Shown here piece by piece: positions 1 through 12,900 of a stretch of DNA of 25,622 nucleotides. Both the position numbers and the translations under genes were made by a program. Location: the NCBI GenBank assembly GCA_019648995.1, contig BLXT01006926.1:189612-215233 (forward strand), read 5' to 3'. The notes under the pieces are model-generated. The model saw only the letters and a program-made list of their open reading frames with translations, was not told the DNA's origin and ran no database searches. Numbering within the stretch: the stretch's first letter is position 1; every line of letters begins with the position of its first letter. The stretch is from Plakobranchus ocellatus. Lineage: Eukaryota > Mollusca > Gastropoda > Plakobranchidae.

Positions 1-460
1 GTTTTAAACTGTGACATAATAAAACGGTTACTATGGCAACGGCCGCCATATTGGTTTTTGTTTACATTTTTTAAAACACTACTCCTCCCTAAAAAATTAT
101 TGTAACTTCATGAAACTTAGAAGAGACATAGTTTATAGCATGCTTAATACAGTTACAACGCATTTTTTCCAATTTTGTCCATGGTTTTTTTTTCTTCAAT
201 TTTTATGTTTGATATTTTTGTAATTTTTATTCGAAAACACATAACTACAACTTTGCGTAAGGCAAAATATTTTTTTTCTTTTATTTATACCTATTTTTCC
301 GTTGTAACTTTATTAAGCATGCTATAAACTATGTCTCTACTAAGTTTCATGAAGTTACAATAATTTTTTAGGGAGGAGTAGTGTTTTTAAAAATGTAAAC
401 AAAAAACCAATATGGCGGCCGTTGCCATAGTAACCGTTTTATTATGTCACAGTTTAAAAC
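1..460. mobile_element. Foldback/MITE-like palindromic element
   Basis: The first ~160 bases return as their reverse complement at about 301-460. The outermost 58 bases are identical on both sides, and the rest differ only by single-base changes and small indels. The arms include atggcaacggccgccatatt and, further in, tttatagcatgctt. An AT-rich, T-tract-rich loop of about 140 bases (160-300) has no open reading frame. This is the form of a non-autonomous foldback or MITE element in the BIRC6 intron. The left end coincides with the window edge, so the true ends and any target duplication cannot be seen. Superfamily is not assignable. Confidence 0.85.
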
Positions 461-731
461 CATTTTCTTTCATAAACACTTGATAGGAACATATCATAGC
501 AAAATGGGGTGTATAGGGGCACATTTAGCAAAAGTGGCTTGATCTGGCGCCCCTCCCCTTAAGCACAAATCATATACACATATTATAACATCACATACCA
601 TTTTACTAAAATCATATCCTGCTATCTCAATCATAAAAGTGTTAACTTTTGCGAACCCCTCATTTTTCTTACTTTAAAAAAAATTACTGCAAAGCTGATT
701 CCAAAATTATTTTAACATTTAGATAATTTAC
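461..731 (-). other. BIRC6: Intron of BIRC6 (donor side)
   Basis: Intron sequence following exon 23, which continues off the left edge. Nothing recognised apart from the foldback element next to it. Confidence 0.8.
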
Positions 732-996
732 CTTGATCTGGAAAATCCATCTTCAATGGATAAAGGGCTCTCTGCACTCTCTGCAAAAGCTGTTTGCCCC
801 CACAAGGAAATTCTTTGCAAGCCAATGGTAGTTGAGTCTAATGGCCTGTGAAGCAAGAGTGTCACCGATGTAACTACCTGAGGCTTCTGCAATTGAAGAC
901 GAATCAGGGTGAGGCTTGAAGTCAGTAGAGGGGGCGATGTGGGAGTAACCACATTGCCATCATGAGACAGCTCCAGGCTCACATGAGATGGACAAG
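732..996 (-). CDS. BIRC6: BIRC6 exon 23 (second beta-sandwich, second half)
   Basis: Acceptor ..tctctacag, donor GTAAAT. Codes CPSHVSLELSHDG, LLTSSLTLIRLQLQKPQVV and LLLHRPLDSTTIGLQRISL, matching vertebrate CPSSVSVEVSADG and LRLHRPRDASTLGLSQIKL. The tail GFSRSR leaves two bases of a split codon. The gene goes on beyond the left edge of the window. Confidence 0.95.
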
Positions 997-3900
997 CTGT
1001 AGAGAGGAAAACAGTTTTGAAAAATAAATGTGAAACGCTGAGATTATGAACAAATAAAACAAGATGGCCAAGTCGGCCAATTATTGAGTAAAAAAAAACA
1101 TACATTAATGAAAAATAGAAAAATAATGAGTCACAACCAATGTGTAATTTTTTTTTTCTTTTGTTAATTGGCAAATTACAACTTAACTTGCAATTGTTCC
1201 TATGAAAAAGTTACTTTTAAGCATGTGAACTCACAAGATATGGCTGCAGCATGTGGTTTTATGTGTACATATTTTAACAGAACAGCAAAAGGAAGTTGAA
1301 TGGTCAGCTCTACAGATGGTTCATCAGGGTAGAAATGATATGACCAGGTAGCACTGCGGGCTCTTCTACTAGCCACCATCTGTATAAGGCCATCGGCTGG
1401 AACAGCTGTCGGACTGCTGCAAGTAATCGTACCTGGAACACATTTAATATCTTTTATTAAAGGTTCTTGTTAAGAGTCAACTCAATGGGAATAAGCAAAA
1501 GGCCTCACACACAGAAAAACTTGTTTAACTATTCATGTGCACAGATCGTTAAAGCTTGTTTTACAAAAATATTTATTTAAAGATAAAACTGAGATGAGAA
1601 AAATTTTTACAATACATCTTCCAAAAAGGCATTTTTAAAAGGTGAAAATCGATTCCTGACTACAAAATTCTAACAACTCTGAGTAAAAGTTGAGATGACA
1701 TCCTGTAAAAAGGCTATTAGTTTATGAGTGCAAAGATCAGAATACACTTTACCTTCTCATGGTATAAAAGAGGACTAAAAGGATTACCAGAATTTAAAAA
1801 TCCACAGACAAATATTTTTGAGAGGCCTTACGTGAATAGAACATGGGACCTAAAAAACATGAATATTGTATTAATTTATCTGAAGAGACATTTGCCATAC
1901 AGACTGGATTTTAAACATACACTATATTTGCTCCCAGTGTGATCTGGATTATCAAAACTACACCAAGTTTTCAAAAGCAACCAGGTGCCATTTTACAGCG
2001 GGCATTGTGGAGAACAATACTCTTTGCAGGAAAATGTATTATGATAAAAATGCTGAACAAGAGTCCAGTTCTTTTAACTGTTCCCACCTAGTTGAGCAAA
2101 GCTTTGAAGTCCATCTGTATTGTCCACTTCCAGGCCCTTGTTTTTATCACCCAGATCAGTGTGGCCTGAACTGAAGTTCTGCATCAGAGTTGAAATGATG
2201 CTGGGTGAGGATGAGATCATCTGTTGGCTACACCGTACCAAATTGCTCCCCACAACATTTACGCCACCTACATTGACAGGATAGATTACCTTAATGTTTC
2301 AGCAAAACAAAGAATGAAGAATCAAACAATAAATTTTCACTTTTGACATCACATTTAGAGCAACAACGTGTGATTGAAAATTCATGCTTCAGTACTTGTT
2401 TAAATTTTTGTGGCTTAGCTGCTGCTTGCTTCCCCCCCCCCCCTTCTGGTGGGGTAATAATTAGCAGATTCATCCACTAAATTTTCTAACAGGAGGGAAA
2501 AAAAAACAACCTATAAATATTAGAAGTATTGGCACCAATTCTAGCCTTAGGATTTCAAAACCAAAACATAATTTAAAAATACTTTAAAAACTTTCTTGTC
2601 TGCAGTTTTTGCTAAACTAGGAACAGAAAAAAAAAAGAAAGCATATTTTCTGAAGTTAATAAAGTGATAGACATACCCAAAGCAATAAATCTTTTAATGG
2701 CAGATGAAGAATTGAGAATCCTGAGTGTGTAAAACAAAAGAGGCTCTGACAAGCGTGTGAGTGCCAGCTGGCTCATCACTGATGGATGTTCAGCAAAAAA
2801 GTGGTACAAGTTGTCAACCATCACATTACGGTCACTGCATTTCTCTTTCAAGTTGCGCAAGATGGTAAAGATGAGGTCCCCCACTGTGACAGCCTCTGTA
2901 TGATCTACAGATTTCTGAAGGCTGTTTAGACAGTCTGTGTGGGCAAACATAAGAGCCAGTTTGTTACTGGTGCAGTGACTCAAAGACTGAATCAAATTCT
3001 GCATGATGACTGGATGGCCTGCAACAATATCTGCTATCTCTGATACAGTATGTTGACCTTCATCTTCCTCCTCTGCCTCTCGATCTTGATGCTGCTGCTG
3101 ATCTTGGGACTGGAAATCAGATCCTTGCTGGTTTCTTGTCCTGGACTTTTCATCATCAGATAGTCGAATGTTTGTAAGCAGTCTTGGAGTGTATCTGTTC
3201 CCCTCAATTGGGGGATCAGCCCAGGTTGGTTTTCGATTGGCTGATTTGTGATTGATGTTGTCACCTGAAGAGCATTCTCCTCCAGAGCTTTTACCTCCTG
3301 ACCGTATCATACTGTTCATGGGTGCAGATATCAATCTAATAAAGACATAAAACATTTTTTGCAAGTTTTCTTTGGAAATAAAACGAATAAAATGAATATT
3401 TCCAATCTGTTTTAAATATTTTATTAAACATACGAGCCCATGCAGAGAAAAAAGCTTGAACTGTTTCACCATCTGCAGCTTGAGCCCACTCATGCTAAAT
3501 TGGGTGCCAGATATTGACATCCCAGCTAACCTACTCCTTCTTGGAAACATCACACTGATAGACAAATCTTCTTTAGCTTACACTTTTCAAAATTCAATGA
3601 TACAACCAAATAAATTTCAAGGATGAAATACAGTCTGTAATGTAATTTTACTAACCTCAAGTTCAAAGACCTGAGAGGCAAAATGTGGACTTCTGTGCAA
3701 ATGTGCCTAATCTTATTCCTAATAAAGAACTAATTGAAAAAATCTATTCAATTAGCCTGTCTGAATTTATGAACCAAAAAAAAAAAATTCTATAATCTAT
3801 TTTAGATCCAAAAATAGTGTACATTTAATACTAGCCTGTCTGAATTGATGAACCACAAAAAAAATATGTTAGAAAAATTAAATGAACATTTGTGAAATGG

Positions 3901-6900
3901 CATATTGCATATTTGATGATATGAGTTGATGATTTAAAAAAATGATAGCAATGGAGGAAAGAGATTACTTTGGTTAGCAAATCAATTTTTTTTTTTAATG
4001 AACCGCTTTGAAGCAGTACATTTAAAAGAATTGTGCCACATTCATGTTAGAAAAAGAAACACACATGAAATGCATTACTTAAGAAACTTACTTATTCACT
4101 AGCTGTAGAAGAAAAAACATGAGTTGATCCCTGAGTGAATCTGTACCACCTGGACGACTGTCATTTCCTCTCAACAAAGAAGCAACGAGACCACCAAAAC
4201 ATGACTGAGCTCCAAGAGAGGTATCGTGACTGGTATGGCATACCACCTTAGATCAACAATAATATAGAATTAATATATTTGAGGTTTCATATTATACTTG
4301 ATTTATCTGTTTCTGCTATGCTCATCTTTTGAAGACTCACAGAATAACTGCCAATTGTACTTCTTAAATAATTTAAGAATTATGCTTTTTTAAACCATGG
4401 CAACTGAGGTGTCAAAGGGATAAATTTTGGCTGAAGCTTTTCATAGTGAAGTACAATGTCCACCAATTGCCAAAACATAATTTAGAAAAATTTTTTAAGT
4501 TCTTAAGAAGGATTTTTTTTTTCAAATTTGAATTCAAATTGACAATACTCTATTGTTTTTAACATACTCGAAAGAAAACTTACCACTTCGCTTTGAAAGA
4601 ATTATTCTTTAAAAACTAAATGTAAATTTTTAGAGAATCCAGAAAGACTCACTATCTGCGAGGTAAGACATTTGTACAATTTGTGTAAGTAAATTTACCC
4701 TTATTGGAGTTATTTATTAAAATTGACTTAATATCTCACCTGATCTTGGGATGAAAGATGCTGGTAGACCAGAGTGCTTGCTGCCTGGATGACACTTAGG
4801 GCATTGCTTACATCTACTGAGAGTAAAGGGCTCTCTGACATCATTTCTAGGAACTGGACCTGAGCATCAATAGGCCCTGAGCACTGATAGATAGCACCCC
4901 TAATGCAGAATAAGAGGAACCAATAAACATTAAATAAACTTCACTTGAAACTATTCTCGTGTTTTTTGTTGTCTGTTCCCCTTCCCAAAATTTACATAAT
5001 CAGCATTATGAATTTCTTAACAGTCAGTAGTTTCAATGACTTGGATAGTTTGCATCCAAATTCCTTCTTAGTTATGGGGTGAGTTTGGAATTGTTAAATA
5101 TCTTTCATTCTTATTGAGAATACTCCATAAGCTGCATTGAAACACCTATTATATAATACTAAACAAAAGGTCTCTTTTTATCTTGACACCCAAGTAACAT
5201 TAGTCAAGTAAATCATATACTATATTTTTTAAAGCAAACAAGGAGAACCATTGCAAAATGTGTACTAGACTTTAAAAGGCAAATAAATTCAATATATAAT
5301 ACTGGTTCTTTTAGTAACAATAAGATTTATAAGAGATTTATAACTTGATTTTAGTCAAATCTGACATGCCTGTTGCCAAGGATATTATCTAAATGCTATA
5401 GAGGTTTTTATAGATCTCATTTTCACTTTATAGAAATTTGACTTTCAGTTATATATAGAATATAAAAATTCACAAAAAAAAAAAACAACTTTTAAGGATT
5501 TTAAAAACATCTATTTAATATTTAGATACATATTGGTAAAATTTCAAATATTTGAGGTTCAACTCTAGGAGACAGATTTTCAAAATCACATATTTTGCTC
5601 ATTAAAATTCAAGATGGTGGCCATTACCATGGAAAACATTGGTGAAAACTGTCTTTTCAATATTTTTTTCCCACAAAAGCTCTCACGGCAAATTAATTAG
5701 TATACATTAAAAATTCACCTACCAGTATTACCACAGCAAATTCCTTGGTAAATGTTAAAAATTACTATCTCGAAAAATAACAAAAATAACTCAGGAACCA
5801 CCTGCCCACCTTAAAGGGACTCAGAAATCAGGTCAAGAGCATTTGAAAAAAAAAAGCACTATGCAAAGAATTGCTGGTCAATACAAAAAATTTATTTACA
5901 GTGATAGCCTGTCAGCCTTGCAGGCTATCCAAAACACAAATTTTTTAAGTTAAAAATATTAGGTGCCTTTATAATTTATTAAGAAAATCCGAATCTTATT
6001 TTTGTGTGTCTCTTTTGTTTGGATACCTGTTCATGAAAGCATGCAGGGAAACAAGAGTGTTGACAAATGTACTGAATCATCTCTATACTGTGCCTTATTG
6101 ACACAAAAACTTATTTGCTAGTCTGGTCTTAAATCTCAAGTAAACCCATTTGGCAAGAAAACCGGCACGCTGAGAGGGCTAGTAAGCTTCATGAAGCATG
6201 AGAGGCAACAGTTTAAGGACTTCATGTTGGCCACACATAGTTTTGCTATTCTTACACTGTCTAGCATATTTTAGCTGAATACTCTGATTTTTAAATCACC
6301 ACCAGCAACAAATAATTTAAAGTAATTGACTTGTACACACTTTTCCAAAAGAACAGTCCCTTTCACATAGTGAATTGCTTTTAGGGAGTTGATGTCTATG
6401 AAAATATCTGAGGCCCGTGTAGTTTTCTTTAAAAGCTTTTCACATACTTATACACATTTTAGTGAGCTTAAAACTTTTATTCCGATTACTTTAGCAACTG
6501 ATTAATAATGGCCTGTGAGAGAAAATGAACAAATAGAAACCATAAGATCACTTTTAATGGTGGACTGGGTACATCAATAAATCAATCAATCTATTTTATT
6601 TACCTGTCTGCAATCAGATTGTACACAATTTTCAAAAGCATCTCCTTAAACCTCTGTCCATTAACCTCTATAGATTTACATTGCAATCTATGCAGCAAGT
6701 GACCCAGTATCTTCACAGCAGCCGGTCCAACCTGTTAAATAAAAAGTAAAATTTTGAGAGGAAAACATTAAAATGTTATATAATATACATATATAAAACA
6801 AAATAAAGAAAAAAGGAAAAGAGACAATGTCATCATCGCCAGTTTATTAGTGTTTGCATTGTCAAACAGCACTAACCTGATACAGCTGAGAGCCTGCAGA

Positions 6901-9900
6901 CCCTGATCCTCCAGGGGGGTGGCTGCACAGAAACTTTGTGATCAAAGGAGCCAAATTGGCATCCCTGAGCACTGCTGGTGCCAGAGAAACTTCTACACCT
7001 TGACTACTGATGTGCCTCTGGTTTGTTAGAAGACATAATGACTGCAGGAGGAACACCCATGTCCGTATCATAAGTGAGGGCATCATTACCCCAACCTGAT
7101 AAGACAAAAAGAAAAAACAAAATACTTCACATGTTCAAAGGACAAAGTAAATCCTAAAAGCTTGAGTCAAATTTGCAATAAGTCATTTTTACCATACATC
7201 TTTTAATTTTAGACAATAGCATTAATGCTTATAAAATGTTAGAGAAAACGTGAGATAGGAGTCTTGTTGCTTTCAATATTTACAATTTTGTTTTTAAATG
7301 CGTAGTTGATTAATGGCTGTACAAAAAAAAAAAAAGATTGAAAAAAATAATTTCCAACTCTCTTTAAATTATCCCACTAAGGTGAACAGATCATCGTTGA
7401 ATTACTTAATGTTGCATTTTCCTCAAGATTTACATACCTCTATCAAGCTGGCCACAGCATTCTCACTCAATGTTATAATAGGCTGACGTGTTGCATCAAA
7501 ATGCTGAACTCTGGATGAGGCACTTGCAGAGCTAGATGCTCCTCCTTCCTCGTTGGGAAGATGATCCTCATTCAGTGTCAGCCACAGTTGCAGGACTGAC
7601 TCAAGACTGACTCTGCCTGAACGCAGACGGGCAAACATGTGCTCAAAGCAAGTGCTCAACATTTCTACAGAGCTGAGGCTCTGAAAAAAAGAAATTACAT
7701 TTTGCCATGAAATTTGCTTTCAATAATAACAAAAACAAAAATCACATGGCCATTTATTTTCTGAAATTATAATAATGCTACTTTTCAATATTTCTCACTT
7801 TTCAAAACAAGAAAAGATTTTTGTTTTTTCCCTGGCTGAAGCTAAAGCATCAGTAATTGATTGATGCTGACATGTGCAATGCAGTGGCCTGGTTTGGTTT
7901 ATGCTAGCATTCTCAACTCACTGCTGATTAAATGGTAAAACCCTCATTGTAGCTATAAGCGCAAAGACAACCCTTATTTGATATGCTTTGTTTTTTATTC
8001 CTACTCTGTGTTGATACAGAAATATTTTTCAAAAGATGCTGCATTTGGGGTTGTTCTATAAAAAAAACTTTAAAAAGACAAACAATATAAATAAACCAAG
8101 TTTCTACCTTTTTCTTTTTTTACAGTTTTTTTTTGCTTTTATTTGGAAAGTTCAAATTTTCCACTTTTCACTTTGATGATTATAGCAATTTATATTATGT
8201 AGTTCTGGGCACAGTTCAACACGTTGAGAAGATTTTCTTGTAAACTAGGGTCAATTATTGAAATGTCTTGGAAGCTATGCTTAAATCTCAGTTTAATAAA
8301 CTTTGACAGAGAGTGGATTAGTTAAAACTTTATTAATCAAAGTAAATTTTTCACGCAAAAACTCTTTGTTACATGAAACTCAACACATGTAAAATGTTTA
8401 TGTGATGTCACTAAAAAACCGTTCACAACTTTTTTCACAAAATCCTTCTTCTGGGTTTAAACCACGGATCTACAGTCCTCTTACACAATTGCACTAGCCA
8501 TGGTCATTAAGACAGAAAAAAATTCTGTGACTGCGCATTATTTCGAATATTATTATTTGATCTGAAGAAACTGTTGCAAAAATGATGGGAGCATAAAAAG
8601 AGGAGGTAAGATCAAACACAGTATATTTGTGTGGGTTTTAGAACTTGCCTTTTATTAATTAAGCCAGCAGAATTAATCATTCAGCCTAAAACCTTTCATT
8701 AACCAAATTCAGACAGAATGTTGAATAAACGTTATGGACCGCAAATTGGATGCTTAGATTATATCAATAGTAATTTAAAAATGTTCAATGCTATTAAATA
8801 GGTAAAGAGTACATGTCCGTTGATATCAGATGGATTCAAAGGATAAGTCGAGATAATTTTTTTCCTTTCCACCGTCCATTGGGACAACTGAACGGGATTT
8901 TAGCGGGGCAGGCCGGAAAACAGAATTTATAGGCGTTCACCGGAATTTTTCCCGGCGAAAACGGAAAGTTAGCAGGTCTGTGTACATTTAATTTTTTTTT
9001 TTTTAAATACAAATCAAACAAAATTATGTAGAAAAATGTTACAATATTGATCTTTTATTTTATGTTCTTGAATGTATTTTATTTAATTTAAAGCTCTTAT
9101 TGTTGTGACGAGCATTTAATACATTTTTTATTTCAATAGGATTCACCACTATGTGACTTGATATATTAAGTGCAATGGCAGTTTATTGTGTGCATGTTTG
9201 AATGAATGAACAATGACAAATATTTTTGCTGGAATACAGGTAGCTAGAGTCAGTGTGACCTGTTCTAACTAACAATTCACCTGTACTGCCAGCATTCTAA
9301 AATAAACTTTTCAGTGTAATGTATGACAATTTAAACTCAGGCTCCCATCCAAGATATAGAAGAGACTCTTTTGTCTTTAATCACCTGTTCTCTCTCAGCC
9401 ATTTCCTCAGCCATAGAGGTTTGGACATGGTTCTCATCAAAGCTTTGTACACTGCCCGCTGGACATTGGGGGAGAGGCAAAGTGAAAGCACAATGAACAT
9501 TTCCAAGCTGGACTGACTGCATCATCTGAAAGACAAAAATATATGCATAGATACTCCAAAGCTAGTTTTTATTTTAATATGGGACAAAAGAAACAATTGT
9601 AAAATGAACAACATTAATGAAAATTAGCCAAGCTTGACCAATAGATGAAATAAAAAATGGTGAAGACAAAAAAAATGTAATAATTTAAAATTTGTATTGC
9701 TCTTTTACCCATTCCCCACTTAAATTCAAAATTATGATAATTTAACTTCAAGATTTCCAAACTGCTTCTTTCCTGATAAAAAAGTTGCAAGATCATATTT
9801 TATAAAATTTTACTTTTAATCTGTGCTCTGGCATTGTCTCCAGGCCAAACTCCAGCCTAGCATCCAAAGCAGTTGACAAGTGAAGGCTGATCCCTGATGC

Positions 9901-12900
9901 TGCAGCCATATGTTCAGTCAATTTGTTTTTCAGGTTTAGTAGGTGTTTCAGGCTCCCAGACTGTATACTTCTGTGGGCAAAATTAACAATGATAAGATAA
10001 TTAACAATCATCCTCAGAGGTTTTCCCAGGCGGACATAAAAAAACCACCACTCTCACTCCCAAAAAAAAAAATGCAGTATTTTTTTTTTTTTTAACTTTT
10101 TTTTCCCCCCAAGTTCTTTCTTATTTGATCTACTATCAATCTTTCTGAGTTAAAATCAAAATCTCAAAATTGTTTCTGTTCTTGCCAAGAAAAAAAATTT
10201 TTTTTTGTGGTAAATTTAACCTGAAGCTCATAATTTATATGTAAGGCATTCAGATTTTTTTTTTAACAATAAATATTTTAAAATTTATTTTCCACACATT
10301 TCTGAAACATTCATGGATAATCAATGCCGAGTCTCTAATGAAAACAGAACAGTGTAGGTGATAATTTAAACAAAAACAACTAATTTGGCACATTTATCAG
10401 CAGAGATTTGATGAGGGAATTCTCAGTAATTTGTTGCGCAAGGATACACTTTTTGGGTCAAAAGTCAACTTGTTACTTTTAAAAGTGCACAGTAAATTCA
10501 GCTCTAACATACTTAGACTGAGCAATTTTCAAAGCATCAACCCAATTGCTAGAACCAGATGCCACAGAAGACCCAGGGCTGTCATACATGAAACTCTCTA
10601 TTGAAAAATCAGAAGGGAGAGGATAGCTGAAGCAATCCATAATGAAGTTTTGGATGTCTTTGTGGACATCCAAGGAAGTTCCAGGTTTGGCCTGATGTAT
10701 GCCTTTGGCCTGATTTTTTGTAACGGTTTCCAGGAACTTGTTCCATCTGACTTTGTCTTTATCATTTTTGTTCAGGATGAGCAAGACAAGAGCAGCTGGA
10801 TTATCCTTCTCATCAAGGCAAAAAGTACCATCCAAAAAATCTGAGGAAGAAACAGAGAAAAACTGCAATATGGTAAGGTTGTTCTAGCGAGCAATTTCTA
10901 AAAAGAGCTTTCTTGAAGAAAGAGGATGGCAGAGGAGGAAAGAGAAGTACCAACATATAGTAACCATTCAGCTTCACAAACAAATAATATTCACACTGCA
11001 AACTTGTTCACAGCTTTAATTGAAAAAATTATGTAAAGAACCCTATACTTTAACACTAGAAGTGTCAGTATACCAAAAAACTAAAATTATCCATTTAAAA
11101 TGCAGTATCTATTTTTTTAACAATCAAATTTCATAAGTTTTTGAAACTTTTTTGAGTTAAAGCGGTAGATACGTTCTGAGTCTGATAGTGGTTATTTTTT
11201 AAGTGGGCTCATTTTAATCATTAACATTGAACTTAGTGATGGCAAATTCAAATAAAGTAACTTTGAAAATTTGACTCTTATCATGTTTGCTATGGAATCT
11301 GTCCACATCTTGAATTTTTAACTGTGGTATACAAAAGTTTAGTATTATATTTGCTACACCAAATGACATGAATTTGAATAAAAATATGTTTATGTGGTGT
11401 TTATGATCTTGTTGAAATTAAGTAGCGTTGATAGAGCTTTATCCGTGTCAGTTTTTATTTAGAAGAAATAGAACTTGTTAAACAAAGGAATCTCAAAGAT
11501 TCCACTTCTTTGTTAGAAAGACCATCATAGTCCAAAACTATAAAAAACACTGTTGTGCATGTTACCAATTTTAAATCGCAACATGCTTCATGAGAAATTT
11601 CAGACTGATTGCTTGACAAATAAATAAGACTTGGTAGGACTTGACTGTGAACAAAAATCATACTTTGAGAAAAATCACACTACAAGTTTCTAGGAAATTT
11701 TTCTGAAGAAATGAAGGAGAAAAAAAAACAATTTGAAATCACCTCATCCCTGCCTGGCATAAGGACCTCGCTGAAGATCTGTGCAGCTTTTATTTATTCT
11801 TTGAAACAAATAGCAACACAGATTTGACTTGATAAAAAACGCTCTTAAAAGCAGGCTTGTTGATCATGTTGTTTTCTACACACAAGATCAGGTTTCAAAC
11901 TTTGATTTGTGAATGAGAGGACCGAAATGTTCACATTGTTTTTCTATGCCTCAAGCTATGTAGGTCATAGCCTGGAGCAAAGCTGGTGGAAGTTAACTAG
12001 TGCAAGGCTTTGATTTTGCCTACTAAAGGCAGTATAGAGTAGTGGGATGGCTGGGCATTTACTTTCATTCATCTTGGCTGAAATTTGGCGGTAAAGCATT
12101 GCTATCCAGTATAATAGCTGCAATGAGCATTGAACGCTTTCAGTCATTTCATCACATGATTTTAGAAGTGTGGTAATTTCAAGCAATTTATTCAGGAGAC
12201 GGCTAGGAAAACACAAGCCTGTGCAGAAAATTTCCCCCACATTCCACAGCCAAGTGGAAAAGGTTTTGCAATGAAAATCTGATTTTTATTTTAGAGTTAC
12301 GTAATATTACACTTTTAAAAGAGATGACCTCTCAAGCAAACTCAAAAACAACCATATTCAATAATTTGAAGCTCTAGACCCAATTTGACACCCCCTCTCC
12401 AAGGTTAAAAATATTAATATATGACAAAGTAGGAAAAGAAATCTTACCCCTTTTAACAAACTCATGAAACTCTGGCTTGTTTCTTAGGATTGACCTGACA
12501 TTTTCATATGGAATCACTCTGACTTTTTTGTTGTCCTGAACATGTTCTGTACAAAGCATTGAGCCTTCCCTCTCCATCCATCTTGCATATACTAATGAGT
12601 CATCTGCATCTGCTAGTTCAGTCTCTGACCCTTCAGGGCTTGAGGAACCTGATTTTTTGCCTGAAACATTATATGAAGATAATTTCAAAATAATGCAAGA
12701 GGCATGCTTTTTTTATAGTCCACTCCTATCCCCAGATTAAAAAAATTTTTTTTTTCTAAATAAGATAAAATTGAGGGAGAACAAAACTCCAAAAAATAAC
12801 CTGAACATGTTATTGCTCAAATAGGATGCCTAAAAATGTAATATTTAATTATTTGTCTCTATAAGTAAGGCTTGTTTTAATAAGATCTAAATCTATATCC

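Larger units (their letters stand above)
10841..12447 (-). other. BIRC6: Intron 11-12 of BIRC6, with unexplained reading frames
   Basis: 1607 bases between the two unfamiliar exons. Two minus-strand open frames lie inside, 11965-12240 and 11455-11661. Neither joins the flanking exons in phase as far as I can see, so they are treated as intronic and listed separately. The rest is AT-rich and without recognised features. Confidence 0.7.

Noticed and set aside
1724..1942. 72-codon plus-strand frame as a small gene.
   Set aside because: No recognisable similarity, no promoter or context; typical of chance frames in intron.
2291..2473. 60-codon minus-strand frame with a glycine run as coding sequence.
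   Set aside because: The glycines come from a C12 homopolymer in an intron.
5609..5640. A second copy of the foldback element's end (atggtggccattaccatgg).
   Set aside because: Only about 19 bases are similar, with several mismatches; too little to support.
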